A DNA stretch of 27,202 bases from a virus: positions 1 through 27,202 of IMG/VR virus record IMGVR_UViG_3300006920_000192; one strand, written 5' to 3'. Shown here in pieces: positions 7,669 through 15,078 of the stretch (its first letter is position 1; each line of letters opens with the position of its first letter). The notes beneath the pieces were generated by a model, which did no database searches, was not told the DNA's origin, and worked only from the letters and a program-made list of their open reading frames with translations. The translations under genes were made by a program, and so were the position numbers.

Positions 7669-7859
7669 TTTTTATCTGCATTCCTTTTCATACGAACAAG
7701 AAGTTCTTGTTTACTCACTTGCACTCGCTTTGGTTTTCCTTGTCCGTTTTTTGGTCGTTGCTTTTTTGGCTTTTCCTTTATTACTTCCTTTAGCTGTTTT
7801 ACTTTTTGATTGTCGCTTGCCTTTGATAGTCTCGCTTTCGCTTGGTAAACGTGTTTGTC
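7665..7859 (-). CDS. putative basic protein overlapping the 3' end of a glycosyltransferase gene
   Basis: This 64-aa Lys/Arg-rich frame starts MDKHVYQAKARLSK and ends VRMKRNADKK. It overlaps the last 149 bases of the glycosyltransferase gene in another frame. Three things argue it is real. GGAG stands seven bases before its ATG. It extends past the glycosyltransferase stop. Its own stop makes an ATGA overlap with the next gene, matching the local architecture. Against it, the glycosyltransferase frame is also Lys-rich here, so an A-rich stretch could give both by chance. Function is unknown; a nucleic-acid-binding peptide is possible. Confidence 0.5.
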   Translation of the reverse strand, partial: DKHVYQAKARLSKASDNQKVKQLKEVIKEKPKKQRPKNGQGKPKRVQVSKQELLVRMKRNADKK

Positions 7860-8583
7860 CATTGATAATCTCCAAAAGTTTTTCTGCATCAGCTTGTCTA
7901 TCACTGGCAGTATCTTCGAATATCACTTTATCTTTTTCATAAAGATTTCCGCGTTCTTCTGTCCGATTGCGATTATATGTGTCGTCCATACCAGACTTAC
8001 CAGCAGTAAAGTGCATATGTTCATTTACGGCGTTTGGAATAAAGTGAGTTCGACCAACTCTTTTTGCTACGTCGAAAACCCAAGTATCGTTGTAACCAAA
8101 GTTGAACACGCCCGGAGTAAAATATCCAACTGTCGTATACCATTTCTTTGAAACTATCGGGAAGGCGCAATGTTTCTCTCCATTAATCAAGTCTTCCATC
8201 CACATGCAGTATATTTGATCAGAAAATATATTTGACTCTTCTTCAACAATCGTGTCCCAACCTTGTGTACGATATATCAAGTCATCGTTGCCCATAATCA
8301 GGATATCTGCTGGATTTTCGGATAAGCTAGGGCTTGTTGCGTAGTTGGCAAGAAAGTTCCAAGAAATAGAAACAGACTGCTGTTCTGCTACAAGATTACA
8401 AGAGTTATCATGTTGCGTCTTCGTGTAATCTTCGTATGCTTTTTGTCGAGGATCATCTTCATCAATATAGTTCCAACAAAAAACTCTTTCTGGATTTGCC
8501 GCTGTTTTATATACAGAGTCGAGAAATGTATCAAGTTTTCCTGGACGAGCGCGTGTCGGCGTGAGTATCGCAATCTTTTTCAT
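7711..8583 (-). CDS. glycosyltransferase with Lys-rich C-terminal tail
   Basis: This 290-aa protein starts MKKIAILTPTRARPGKLDTF, a classic GT2-like N-terminal strand and loop. Further on it has ADILIMGNDDLIY, where NDD serves as the DxD-type metal site, and a later NEHMHFT histidine region. Residues after about 240 form a low-complexity Lys/Ser/Thr tail with several KGK/KKAT runs. ATG at 8583 is chosen because GGAG is six bases upstream and its A is the last base of the preceding TAA; a longer frame would begin inside the previous gene. The tail is overlapped by another frame with its own ribosome binding site, so it may be under dual constraint. Confidence 0.78.
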   Translation of the reverse strand: MKKIAILTPTRARPGKLDTFLDSVYKTAANPERVFCWNYIDEDDPRQKAYEDYTKTQHDNSCNLVAEQQSVSISWNFLANYATSPSLSENPADILIMGNDDLIYRTQGWDTIVEEESNIFSDQIYCMWMEDLINGEKHCAFPIVSKKWYTTVGYFTPGVFNFGYNDTWVFDVAKRVGRTHFIPNAVNEHMHFTAGKSGMDDTYNRNRTEERGNLYEKDKVIFEDTASDRQADAEKLLEIINGQTRLPSESETIKGKRQSKSKTAKGSNKGKAKKATTKKRTRKTKASASE

Positions 8584-9281
8584 TATATTCTCCAATGTTC
8601 CGCAACCCACCCACGAGGTTCAAATACTGTTCCCCATGGACTTACGGTTTCTGATATAGCTTGGTGTGGATTTGGTTCGCCGTGAAAACATACTATTGAG
8701 GTACCTTCAATCAATCCTTCATCGTAACACTCATACTTATAAGACCTGAGTTGATTAGGATAAAGATGCTGTAGAAGGTCCGGACCGTCCAATAGTGCAT
8801 GAAGCATCTCACCGTCACCACGAAATTGTTTTATTGCTTCTTCTTTATTGATATCAAACCAATTCCATATTTGATGACCGACTTTATAATTCCAAGCAAG
8901 GACGCCAGATTGAAATACATTACGGTATTGATCAACGTTTTCGTACTTGTAGTTAGCCGTGCCGAGATTTTCGATCCCCATAATCTCACCGCGGTAATCA
9001 AGAAGCCAATCAATATTACCAGTAATTGCAGTATCAAGATCGAAGTAGACAATCCGTTCATTGAGTTTATACCTGTTATCAAAGAGTACAAGTTTATTCC
9101 ACCAACCAGTTAATCCTTTCGGAAGTTCTTTCGTTTCTACGTTGGGAATATCCGTATCTGAAAAACAAACAAAATCAAAATCTATTGTTGTATTACGCTC
9201 AACCATCGCTTTGAGAATCTGAACATATTCATCAGAATAAAGCGTTCCCCACTTTACGCATACAACAGAGACATCAGACAT
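8583..9281 (-). CDS. putative glycosyltransferase (GT8-like)
   Basis: This protein of about 232 aa starts MSDVSVVCVKWGTLYSDEYV. It contains a clear DxD motif after a hydrophobic strand (IVYFDLDTAITGNIDWLL), followed by a late CFHGEPNPH segment typical of GT-A retaining enzymes. It resembles the small LPS-type GT8-like transferases found in marine phages. ATG at 9281 gives an 8-base overlap with the cupin gene; a GTG at 9314 is in frame but would add an unlikely basic extension. It is translationally linked to the next glycosyltransferase by a TAATG overlap. Confidence 0.75.
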   Translation of the reverse strand: MSDVSVVCVKWGTLYSDEYVQILKAMVERNTTIDFDFVCFSDTDIPNVETKELPKGLTGWWNKLVLFDNRYKLNERIVYFDLDTAITGNIDWLLDYRGEIMGIENLGTANYKYENVDQYRNVFQSGVLAWNYKVGHQIWNWFDINKEEAIKQFRGDGEMLHALLDGPDLLQHLYPNQLRSYKYECYDEGLIEGTSIVCFHGEPNPHQAISETVSPWGTVFEPRGWVAEHWRI

Positions 9282-9621
9282 GACCACCAACCGTCTCCCG
9301 AACGATATCTTCACTGATTGGTTCGAGATAATAAATTTCTAAAACTTCAGCATCAAGAGCGGTACCTTCAAACCAATGATACTCTCCAGGTTTGACTGAT
9401 GTAAACTGACCCTGATGTAACTTTGTAACGTCAACCAGTTCGTAATCGTTCTTTCGAGTATGTATATGTATTGATCCACTCACACAATAAAACATATTCC
9501 ACTTGCGTTCATGCATGTGAACTGAACATTTCATTTTTGTTTTTACATGTATTCGATGAAGTTCAATCATCGGAGTAACGAGTAGAGGCTCAGTTGTTCC
9601 CCATATCTTTCCTTGAATCAT
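9274..9621 (-). CDS. cupin-domain protein (mannose-6-phosphate isomerase type II-like)
   Basis: This 115-aa single-domain cupin has motif 1 in KCSVHMHERKWNMFYCVSGS (H35, H37 and G49) and motif 2 in VKPGEYHWFEG (H82). It ends in the VLEIYYLEP strand common in the C-terminal domain of bifunctional mannose-6-phosphate isomerase/GDP-mannose pyrophosphorylases. The length fits a stand-alone sugar-phosphate isomerase or epimerase, or a regulatory sugar-binding cupin. AGAAGAGCGAG precedes the ATG. Its place before three glycosyltransferases suggests it helps supply the activated sugar, though no pyrophosphorylase domain is present. Confidence 0.75.
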   Translation of the reverse strand: MIQGKIWGTTEPLLVTPMIELHRIHVKTKMKCSVHMHERKWNMFYCVSGSIHIHTRKNDYELVDVTKLHQGQFTSVKPGEYHWFEGTALDAEVLEIYYLEPISEDIVRETVGGHV

Positions 9622-9769
9622 AATATTCTCGCTCTTCTTTCATTTTTCTCAAAACAAATTGATCCCAACTTTCCATTTTATTATGGAGTTTATAGTCGAA
9701 CCTTTGCCACTTTTCGAGCTTCGGAAATGTGTTTTGGTTTCCTGTGGTATTTGCCTGAGATATTTCCAT
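9590..9769 (-). CDS. possible small acidic/basic protein overlapping both neighbours
   Basis: A frame of about 59 aa starts MEISQANTTGNQ and contains LEKWQRFDYKLHN and MKEEREYYDSRKD. It overlaps the 3' end of the SegE-like gene by 80 bases and the 5' end of the cupin gene by 32 bases. Its composition looks protein-like and it fills an otherwise empty gap of 68 bases. The ribosome binding site is weak, and a shorter start (MESWDQFVL) is possible. Confidence 0.33.
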   Translation of the reverse strand: MEISQANTTGNQNTFPKLEKWQRFDYKLHNKMESWDQFVLRKMKEEREYYDSRKDMGNN

Positions 9770-10127
9770 TGTACCAACCATCTTCTTCTAACACGTTATA
9801 AAGAAATTGTTGTTTGACTTCTTCATAGTTACAATCGCCTCTCGTAGTATGTAAAGATAATATAATACGTTTAAAGTTTAGTTTACCATATGTTTCGATG
9901 TCTGTCAAGAGTTCTTCGGAACTTCCGTAGTATTCTTTCCAGTTGCTCTCAGATTTTTGACGGCGTTTTTTACCTTTTACCTTGCGAATATTGTAAAAGT
10001 ATTTCCGTCCAATATATTTTCTACCATCTGTAAGGTTCACTATCATATAAACAAAACCAACGTAATTGTCTACATCTTCATCATCAAAAACTTCCTCGTC
10101 AAATGTCCAAGGGTTTTCATAACTCAT
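9690..10127 (-). CDS. SegE-like GIY-YIG endonuclease
   Basis: This 145-aa protein has an acidic N-terminal lead, then a GIY-YIG core. GFVYMIVNLTDGRKYIGRKYF (residues 23-43) supplies the two Tyr-containing strands, with the second strand reading KYIGRKY. R42 is a candidate for the catalytic Arg, and EYYGSSEELLTDIETYG follows as in T4 SegE-type nucleases. No NUMOD DNA-binding repeats are visible, unlike the nuclease at 26308-26898. ATG overlaps the zinc-ribbon stop by four bases. It may be a homing nuclease or a domesticated nuclease of the replication operon; nothing in the flanks shows insertion. Confidence 0.8.
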   Translation of the reverse strand: MSYENPWTFDEEVFDDEDVDNYVGFVYMIVNLTDGRKYIGRKYFYNIRKVKGKKRRQKSESNWKEYYGSSEELLTDIETYGKLNFKRIILSLHTTRGDCNYEEVKQQFLYNVLEEDGWYNGNISGKYHRKPKHISEARKVAKVRL

Positions 10128-10318
10128 TCATTACTTTCGTTTTCGTCGGTATACGGCCATTCATCTTCATCCCAATAATATTCTTCAGTTTCTTCATCTT
10201 CTTCATAAATGTCTGCACCGCACATCGGACAATATTCAATTTTTTCATCGCTATTATATGTTATCGTATATTCTGCACCACAATCATCACAGAGTATTAT
10301 TTGCTTCATTTTATCCAT
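10124..10318 (-). CDS. small zinc-ribbon protein
   Basis: This 64-aa protein has two CxxC knuckles (LCDDCGAEY and YCPMCGADI), which would bind one zinc ion. A highly acidic tail follows (EEDEETEEYYWDEDEW). It starts with ATG preceded by AAGGAT, 11 bases after the reductase stop. Small zinc ribbons with acidic tails are common in T4-like phages and usually have no assigned role. Position between the reductase and the nuclease suggests an early DNA-metabolism or transcription accessory. Confidence 0.78.
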   Translation of the reverse strand: MDKMKQIILCDDCGAEYTITYNSDEKIEYCPMCGADIYEEDEETEEYYWDEDEWPYTDENESNE

Positions 10319-10328
10319 GTGATTATCC

Positions 10329-12257
10329 TTATGTTAAGTCTACAACTTCACATACTCCAGCAGTACAAGCTAACTCTTGTGAACCAGAAGTCATATCGGT
10401 AAGTTCATACTCCGATAACTTTGACCAATCAACTTCTTTAGGCAATGTCTTCGATGTTTCTTCGTATTCTTTCATTTCAATATCTTGATACGGTGCTTGT
10501 TTATATGTATGCTCCGAGAAAGGCAAGAAACTGATTCCGCTCATGTAATCAAAGTTATCATATACCCACGCACCAACTTGCATCCACTCGTGTTCTTTGA
10601 CGGTAATTGTAACAGATGGCTTGTGTTCGCACCAATATTTCTGATATGTCAACCACATTTCTAACTGTTCGATTGCGTCCATATCCATGCGGAACACAGC
10701 GCCCTTTTCGACTTTCATTGGAAAAGAGAATACAGAAGTGTGGCTCGGATTCATTACATCATCTTCGACAGGAAAACCTGCATCAATCATCATTTTCGTC
10801 AATGGGTCTTTCTTATCACCACGCACCGTGCGGATGTAATATGGATTATGCCGAGCATGAATACCAGATGCAGCATCAACCAACTGACTGACTGTACCCG
10901 ATGGTTTGACGCATGTTATAGCAACACTCTGATTGATGCCAATTTTTTCGGCCATTTCTTTATTCGTTTTGACTGCTTCTGCTTTGAGTTCCATCAAAAG
11001 AGATTTAAGGACATCATCGCCCTTCTTACCGTTCGTGAGTTCACAGTCCATAATACCTGTCAGAGAAACACCAAGAAGTCTTTCTTCTTCGCAGTTCTTC
11101 TTCCATGCGGCTGATAGATATCTAAAGTTCACAAGAGTTGACTGGAATGTACCAAGAATGGTAGCCAGACGGACTTTCTTCATCAATGTTTGTCTTGTAT
11201 CAGACGCGCGGACAACAACTTCTGATAGATTACAGAACTGGCGACTGCGAAGAATGATTTCACTGCATGGATTCGTACCAAACTCATAGTCTCCGACTTC
11301 ACGGCGACCACTCATTTCAGCCATCTTATTAGCACTTTCACGGTTAAAAATGCCGCGCTCACCAGATTTAGAATCATATAGTGACTTCCATTCGTCCATA
11401 AAGATGCCGATATCTGGCTTTTCTGTGTAACACGCACTGTTATTTGCAAGAGCGCGTTGACCTTCATCAATCCACCACTGACCGGATTTTGCATGGCGCA
11501 TACGATCATCAGAAAGATTTGAAAGACTAATCAATGCAGAACGGCGAACACCACCAACAACTACAACTTCTGCAATCTTACAAACGATATCATGACATTC
11601 AAGCGAAGAGAGTTTACGACCAGCAGCTCCACGAAACTTCTCAACACAAAAAGTAAACAGACTATCAAGAGGATCAGGTCCACTTGACCGACCGCCAAAA
11701 GTCTTGAGAGGAGCACCTGCTGGACGAAGTTTTGACAAGTCCCACTTCGGCATCTGACCAACATACAGCATACCAACAAGTTCTTTGAGACCTTTTGCCC
11801 AACCAAGGCGACTATCAGAAACAACAATCGTCGTATCTGTTTCATGAAAGTCATCAGCAACGTGGGGGAGTTCGTTTACATATTGTCGTTCAACACTAAA
11901 TCCAACACCGGTACCATTCATCAACACATAGAGTATTTCATCAAACGCTTGAATACGGTCAACAGCAACATACGAACAGTTATACCCAGCAATGTTTTCA
12001 CGCTTGAGTGCTTCACCAGCAGTCATCAAACAACGCATCGACGGCATCACTTGCAACGAAAGAACAGCCTCTTCTAACTCTTTACGAATACTACCAACAT
12101 CATAATCATGCATGTCTTTCAAATGCTCAGTGAAAAAATCGAAATATCGAGATACAGTTTCTTCCCAAGTTTCACGCCGGCCCTTTTCAGGCAACCAACG
12201 AGAGTACCGAGATAAATGAATGAATTGTTGATATAGTGTTGGTAAGTAGTTTGACAT
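10329..12257 (-). CDS. nrdJ: adenosylcobalamin-dependent (class II) ribonucleotide reductase
   Basis: This 642-aa enzyme reduces ribonucleotides to deoxyribonucleotides using coenzyme B12. Active-site landmarks are visible. C94 (GYNCSYV) and C342 (QFCNLSE) form the substrate-reducing pair. C331 and E333 in NPCSEI carry the thiyl radical and acid/base. KPSGTVSQ and a C-terminal CTAGVC (C631/C636) shuttle electrons to thioredoxin. The architecture matches the monomeric Lactobacillus leichmannii-type triphosphate reductases rather than NrdA; I see no beta subunit gene nearby and no intein. It is coupled to thyX by a 1-base TAATG overlap, so dNTP supply genes are co-translated. It requires host cobalamin. 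Confidence 0.93.
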   Translation of the reverse strand: MSNYLPTLYQQFIHLSRYSRWLPEKGRRETWEETVSRYFDFFTEHLKDMHDYDVGSIRKELEEAVLSLQVMPSMRCLMTAGEALKRENIAGYNCSYVAVDRIQAFDEILYVLMNGTGVGFSVERQYVNELPHVADDFHETDTTIVVSDSRLGWAKGLKELVGMLYVGQMPKWDLSKLRPAGAPLKTFGGRSSGPDPLDSLFTFCVEKFRGAAGRKLSSLECHDIVCKIAEVVVVGGVRRSALISLSNLSDDRMRHAKSGQWWIDEGQRALANNSACYTEKPDIGIFMDEWKSLYDSKSGERGIFNRESANKMAEMSGRREVGDYEFGTNPCSEIILRSRQFCNLSEVVVRASDTRQTLMKKVRLATILGTFQSTLVNFRYLSAAWKKNCEEERLLGVSLTGIMDCELTNGKKGDDVLKSLLMELKAEAVKTNKEMAEKIGINQSVAITCVKPSGTVSQLVDAASGIHARHNPYYIRTVRGDKKDPLTKMMIDAGFPVEDDVMNPSHTSVFSFPMKVEKGAVFRMDMDAIEQLEMWLTYQKYWCEHKPSVTITVKEHEWMQVGAWVYDNFDYMSGISFLPFSEHTYKQAPYQDIEMKEYEETSKTLPKEVDWSKLSEYELTDMTSGSQELACTAGVCEVVDLT

Positions 12258-12931
12258 TATTTTTCGTCCTCTATCGTTTTAATAAGCGGAAACACTTCTG
12301 CAATAATCTTCGCACATGTTTTCGCTATTTCCATGTGTTCTTTCTGCGTTCCATTGGCACTTCTTAAAGAGATGTAATGTACCCAACTACGCAACGTACC
12401 ATTCATATAAAGTTTTGTTTTTGTAATACCTTCTGGTAATACTTTTCTTGCTTGTTCTTTTGCTATTCCATTTTCTAGTGCCCAGTCGTAAACATCTTTA
12501 CATTGTTGAGCAATTTCTATTTGTTTTATTTTCCACTGATTTTGTAATATAATATTATTCACTTCTATTGAGTTCTGACGGTTCTTCGTATCTTGTAATC
12601 GTGCTTCACTAAACTCAAACATATCGCCTTGCTCTTCAGGATTCGCATATCGTTGACTAAATTCTTGAAAAGAAAAAGAACGATGGCGAACAATCTGATG
12701 AGCAATATCTCTAGTAGTATCAATCTCTAAACAAGCACTGACCATTTCGAGAGGCGACCAGTGTTGGTGTTTGATTAAATATTTAATAAGACGCTCGGAT
12801 GTTTCTGAGTTAATCTGATTTGACGGATTCGAAACACGAGCGCAGTATGCAATCAGTTCTTGAGCATTGTCTATGATATTTAAGTCCGATGCCTCAGGAA
12901 TACGAGAATAAGATATCAGTCGGACGTTCAT
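12257..12931 (-). CDS. thyX: flavin-dependent thymidylate synthase
   Basis: This 224-aa enzyme makes dTMP from dUMP using methylenetetrahydrofolate, FAD and NAD(P)H. The family signature RHRxxSxxxxSxRY is intact (RHRSFSFQEFSQRY, residues 82-95), with HWSPLEM at 57-63 and a late LYMNGTLRSW region for nucleotide binding. ATG at 12931 is preferred because GGAG is nine bases upstream; the ATG two codons earlier is too close to it. The gene overlaps the primase stop and the reductase start by one base each. Length is normal for ThyX. Confidence 0.95.
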   Translation of the reverse strand: MNVRLISYSRIPEASDLNIIDNAQELIAYCARVSNPSNQINSETSERLIKYLIKHQHWSPLEMVSACLEIDTTRDIAHQIVRHRSFSFQEFSQRYANPEEQGDMFEFSEARLQDTKNRQNSIEVNNIILQNQWKIKQIEIAQQCKDVYDWALENGIAKEQARKVLPEGITKTKLYMNGTLRSWVHYISLRSANGTQKEHMEIAKTCAKIIAEVFPLIKTIEDEK

Positions 12932-13962
12932 TAACATCTACTCCATGTATTGATTTTCATTTTAAGGGCTAGACCTGAGTGCGTATTATAATTTATAATA
13001 TTGAGAATTTCGCTCTGTGATCGCCCGTTCATAACCATTTCATTAATATCTTTCTCTTTAATATTGTCTGGCCAGACAACCATTCTCTGTCCATCTTTAC
13101 TTCCTCGTTGCATAATATTAATAATCTCTCTGTTTCGAGGTTGGTTATCAAATATGTATATGACCTTATCTGTAGTCAAAACTTCATTGACACGTTTAAG
13201 GTCAGCACCGCCGACGGCAATACTGTTCGGAATAAACATACTATCAATCGGACCTTCTACACAATATACGTTCTTTGTCTGATCAATACTATCCATATTA
13301 TAGATGAGGGGTGCGTCTTTGTCAATCTTTATTGTAATATATCTTAAACCAGATTTACGAAACGACCGACCCTGTATTGCAAATACTTCTTTCTTTTCAT
13401 TAATAAAAGGAATAATCAAGCGGGGTTCATCGTTCTTGAGAGCGATATCGTCAAACATACCAGGCGAAAGAAACTCATTAACAAAAGCATTAAACTTCGG
13501 ACAATAAAAGAGTTTAAAATGTTGATTGGCTGGAATCTGCCGTTTCTCAACATAGAGTTTTGCGGGATGATCATGCGCTAACTGACTAATCTTTTTCAGT
13601 TTCTTCAGTACACCACTTGACATAAACTTAGGAGGAGCAAAACTCGTAATGTCTGGCTCTTTTTTCTTTTCTTCGTCGCTCTCTTTATATTTCTCAAGTC
13701 GATACTGTTTCGAAAGACCACTGTTTATCATATCAATGAATTTTGAAAATGCCATTGACGCACCACAATTGTGGCAACGATAGAATAAAGCTGTCTTATG
13801 CTGAAAGACATATCCTCTTGCCTTCTTCTTGTTCTTCTTACTATCGCCACAAACCGGACAGCGAAAGTTAGCAAGATAAGGATTACTTTTCTTTACCTTA
13901 AACAGTTCAAGTTGTGAAGATATTAAGTTCGCAAATTTTATATCGATCCATAACGTATTCAT
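12931..13962 (-). CDS. T4 gp61-type DNA primase
   Basis: This 343-aa primase matches the length of T4 gp61. An N-terminal zinc-binding domain has C35/C38 (FRCPVCGD) and C63/C66 (YRCHNCGA). A TOPRIM fold follows, with the catalytic glutamate in CVEGPIDSMF (residues 234-243), FDNQPRN near 271 and EKDINEMV near 303. It synthesises RNA primers for lagging-strand replication with a gp41-like helicase that is not in this window. It is the first gene behind the near-consensus promoter at 14003-14030 and probably heads the whole minus-strand early operon. The ribosome binding site is weak (TTGG), so basal translation may be low. Confidence 0.9.
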   Translation of the reverse strand: MNTLWIDIKFANLISSQLELFKVKKSNPYLANFRCPVCGDSKKNKKKARGYVFQHKTALFYRCHNCGASMAFSKFIDMINSGLSKQYRLEKYKESDEEKKKEPDITSFAPPKFMSSGVLKKLKKISQLAHDHPAKLYVEKRQIPANQHFKLFYCPKFNAFVNEFLSPGMFDDIALKNDEPRLIIPFINEKKEVFAIQGRSFRKSGLRYITIKIDKDAPLIYNMDSIDQTKNVYCVEGPIDSMFIPNSIAVGGADLKRVNEVLTTDKVIYIFDNQPRNREIINIMQRGSKDGQRMVVWPDNIKEKDINEMVMNGRSQSEILNIINYNTHSGLALKMKINTWSRC

Positions 13963-14002
13963 AAGTTACCAATACTATTAGTCATTAACAGGTACAAGAC
14001 CT

Positions 14003-14030
14003 ATTATAACTTAATAAGAAGTAATGTCAA
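14003..14030 (-). promoter_or_regulatory. near-consensus sigma70 promoter for the replication operon
   Basis: Minus-strand TTGACA, 16-base spacer, TATAAT, so both hexamers are exact consensus. It lies just past the stop of the lysis-region gene at 14036. It points at the primase with a leader of about 40 bases containing a short dyad (AGGTcttgtACCT). It marks the boundary between late genes upstream and early genes downstream. Confidence 0.85.
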
Positions 14031-14035
14031 TGATT

Positions 14036-14416
14036 TTATGAAAATAAGCCAGATAAAGTTTTAATTTGCGCTAATATAAAACCAACAGCAGCAGCGATAC
14101 CGACAACGAACCAACGCCACTTTTCTAAACGTGCGAGTCGGTCCTCTACTCCACGAGAACATTCGGCATTGTGTTTTCGCATATCTTTCATCTCATCCAA
14201 CATTTCTCTTTTGAAATCAGAAATACGTTGATGAATCAGTTCACCTTGGTGTTCTTGATTTTGTAAGCGATTTTCATGGATTGCAAGCATTTTATCAACT
14301 GACTGGCTTACCTCTGTAAGACGATCAATCGCTATATCAAACTTAGCCGCAAGCTGACCAAGTAATTCCATATCTCGCTTAAGGAGTTCTACTTCTGTTT
14401 TTATTTCTTCTGGCAT
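14036..14416 (-). CDS. coiled-coil, C-terminally anchored membrane protein (XhlA-like)
   Basis: This 126-aa protein has about 95 residues of heptad-rich coiled coil followed by a single membrane segment at about 100-116 (RWFVVGIAAAVGFILAQ). The layout resembles haemolysin XhlA and a small family widespread in marine myophages, which I recall as DUF7201 but cannot check. Its place at the end of a lysis region suggests a holin-associated or membrane-remodelling role. No Shine-Dalgarno is visible; the leader is AAAAATAAAAAAAATG, so initiation probably depends on an unstructured A-rich region or on coupling to the gene five bases upstream. Confidence 0.7.
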   Translation of the reverse strand: MPEEIKTEVELLKRDMELLGQLAAKFDIAIDRLTEVSQSVDKMLAIHENRLQNQEHQGELIHQRISDFKREMLDEMKDMRKHNAECSRGVEDRLARLEKWRWFVVGIAAAVGFILAQIKTLSGLFS

Positions 14417-14421
14417 TTTTT

Positions 14422-14595
14422 TTATTTTTGACTACATTTACACGCTGGACAAGCGCAAGGTTGATTTTTATCTGTCATACCAACACCAATCAAATCAGCA
14501 CATACTATTGTATCACAATGACAATCGTGACCGCAATCCATGCAGTAACCAGCAGATTCATACTGAAGTTCGATATCTAAACCATCATGAGGCAT
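14422..14595 (-). CDS. small Cys-rich putative metal-binding protein
   Basis: This 57-aa protein contains ten cysteines in two groups: CMDCGHDCHCDTIVC, and a C-terminal CACPACKC. Two histidines sit in the first group. This should bind one or two metal ions or an Fe-S centre. ATG at 14595 is chosen because AAGAGAAGAAG lies upstream and it gives an 11-base overlap with the DUF1353-like gene; the longer open frame would be a shadow of that gene. No family is recognised. It is unrelated in pattern to the simple CxxC ribbons at 10124-10318 and 21757-21930. Confidence 0.7.
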   Translation of the reverse strand: MPHDGLDIELQYESAGYCMDCGHDCHCDTIVCADLIGVGMTDKNQPCACPACKCSQK

Positions 14596-15061
14596 TTTTA
14601 TCTTCTTCTCTTGGAATAATTGACCAACGACCAAACAATACAACTGCATAGTATGCAGCATATATTTTCCAACTAGGAACCGATGGTTCTGCATCTTTCA
14701 TTGCCATCAGGAAAACTTTGTCAGCAGCTTTCTTAGCAGCAACAACTTTATCCCAATCTATATGACCCAGCCCACGATTTTTTCCACGATATAAACGAAT
14801 TTGTTTATATAGAAGATCATGGATGATTGCAGCACGAGCAATATCCCACGGAGCAATTAACCACCAGATAGCACGAGGAACTGAAGCAAGATCAGTTTCA
14901 AAACCTTTTGTACATCGTATTTCATTCTCTTTGCCGCCAAGACCAATCGCATGAAATGCTTCGTTATCGATGTCATCATTCTTATAAGAAAGCAACCGCT
15001 CAAGAATCCACTTACGAGGCGGATGAAACTCTGCTGAAATTTTATTATTGAACTTACCCAT
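14585..15061 (-). CDS. DUF1353-like phage protein
   Basis: This 158-aa protein carries the hallmark core FETDLASVPRAIWWLIAPWD followed by AAIIHDLLYK (residues about 54-87), which I recognise as the DUF1353 signature. The family is common in tailed phages next to lysis or tail genes and has no settled function. The HDxLY motif with conserved Asp/Ser/Arg suggests a small hydrolase-like or metal-binding site. No signal peptide is seen; one moderately hydrophobic segment lies near 131-143. AGAGGG stands just before the ATG. Confidence 0.8.
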   Translation of the reverse strand: MGKFNNKISAEFHPPRKWILERLLSYKNDDIDNEAFHAIGLGGKENEIRCTKGFETDLASVPRAIWWLIAPWDIARAAIIHDLLYKQIRLYRGKNRGLGHIDWDKVVAAKKAADKVFLMAMKDAEPSVPSWKIYAAYYAVVLFGRWSIIPREEDKNAS

Positions 15062-15078
15062 GATACCCTCTTTTTTTA

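Noticed and set aside
9690-9781. Possible frameshift joining the SegE-like protein to the overlapping downstream frame
   Set aside because: The SegE-like frame ends naturally at a length normal for the family, and no slippery sequence was evident at the overlap.
10740-11289. Plus-strand frames of 118-124 codons within the reductase gene
   Set aside because: The minus-strand reductase frame carries all catalytic residues; the plus-strand frames are Phe/Ser/Arg-rich shadows.
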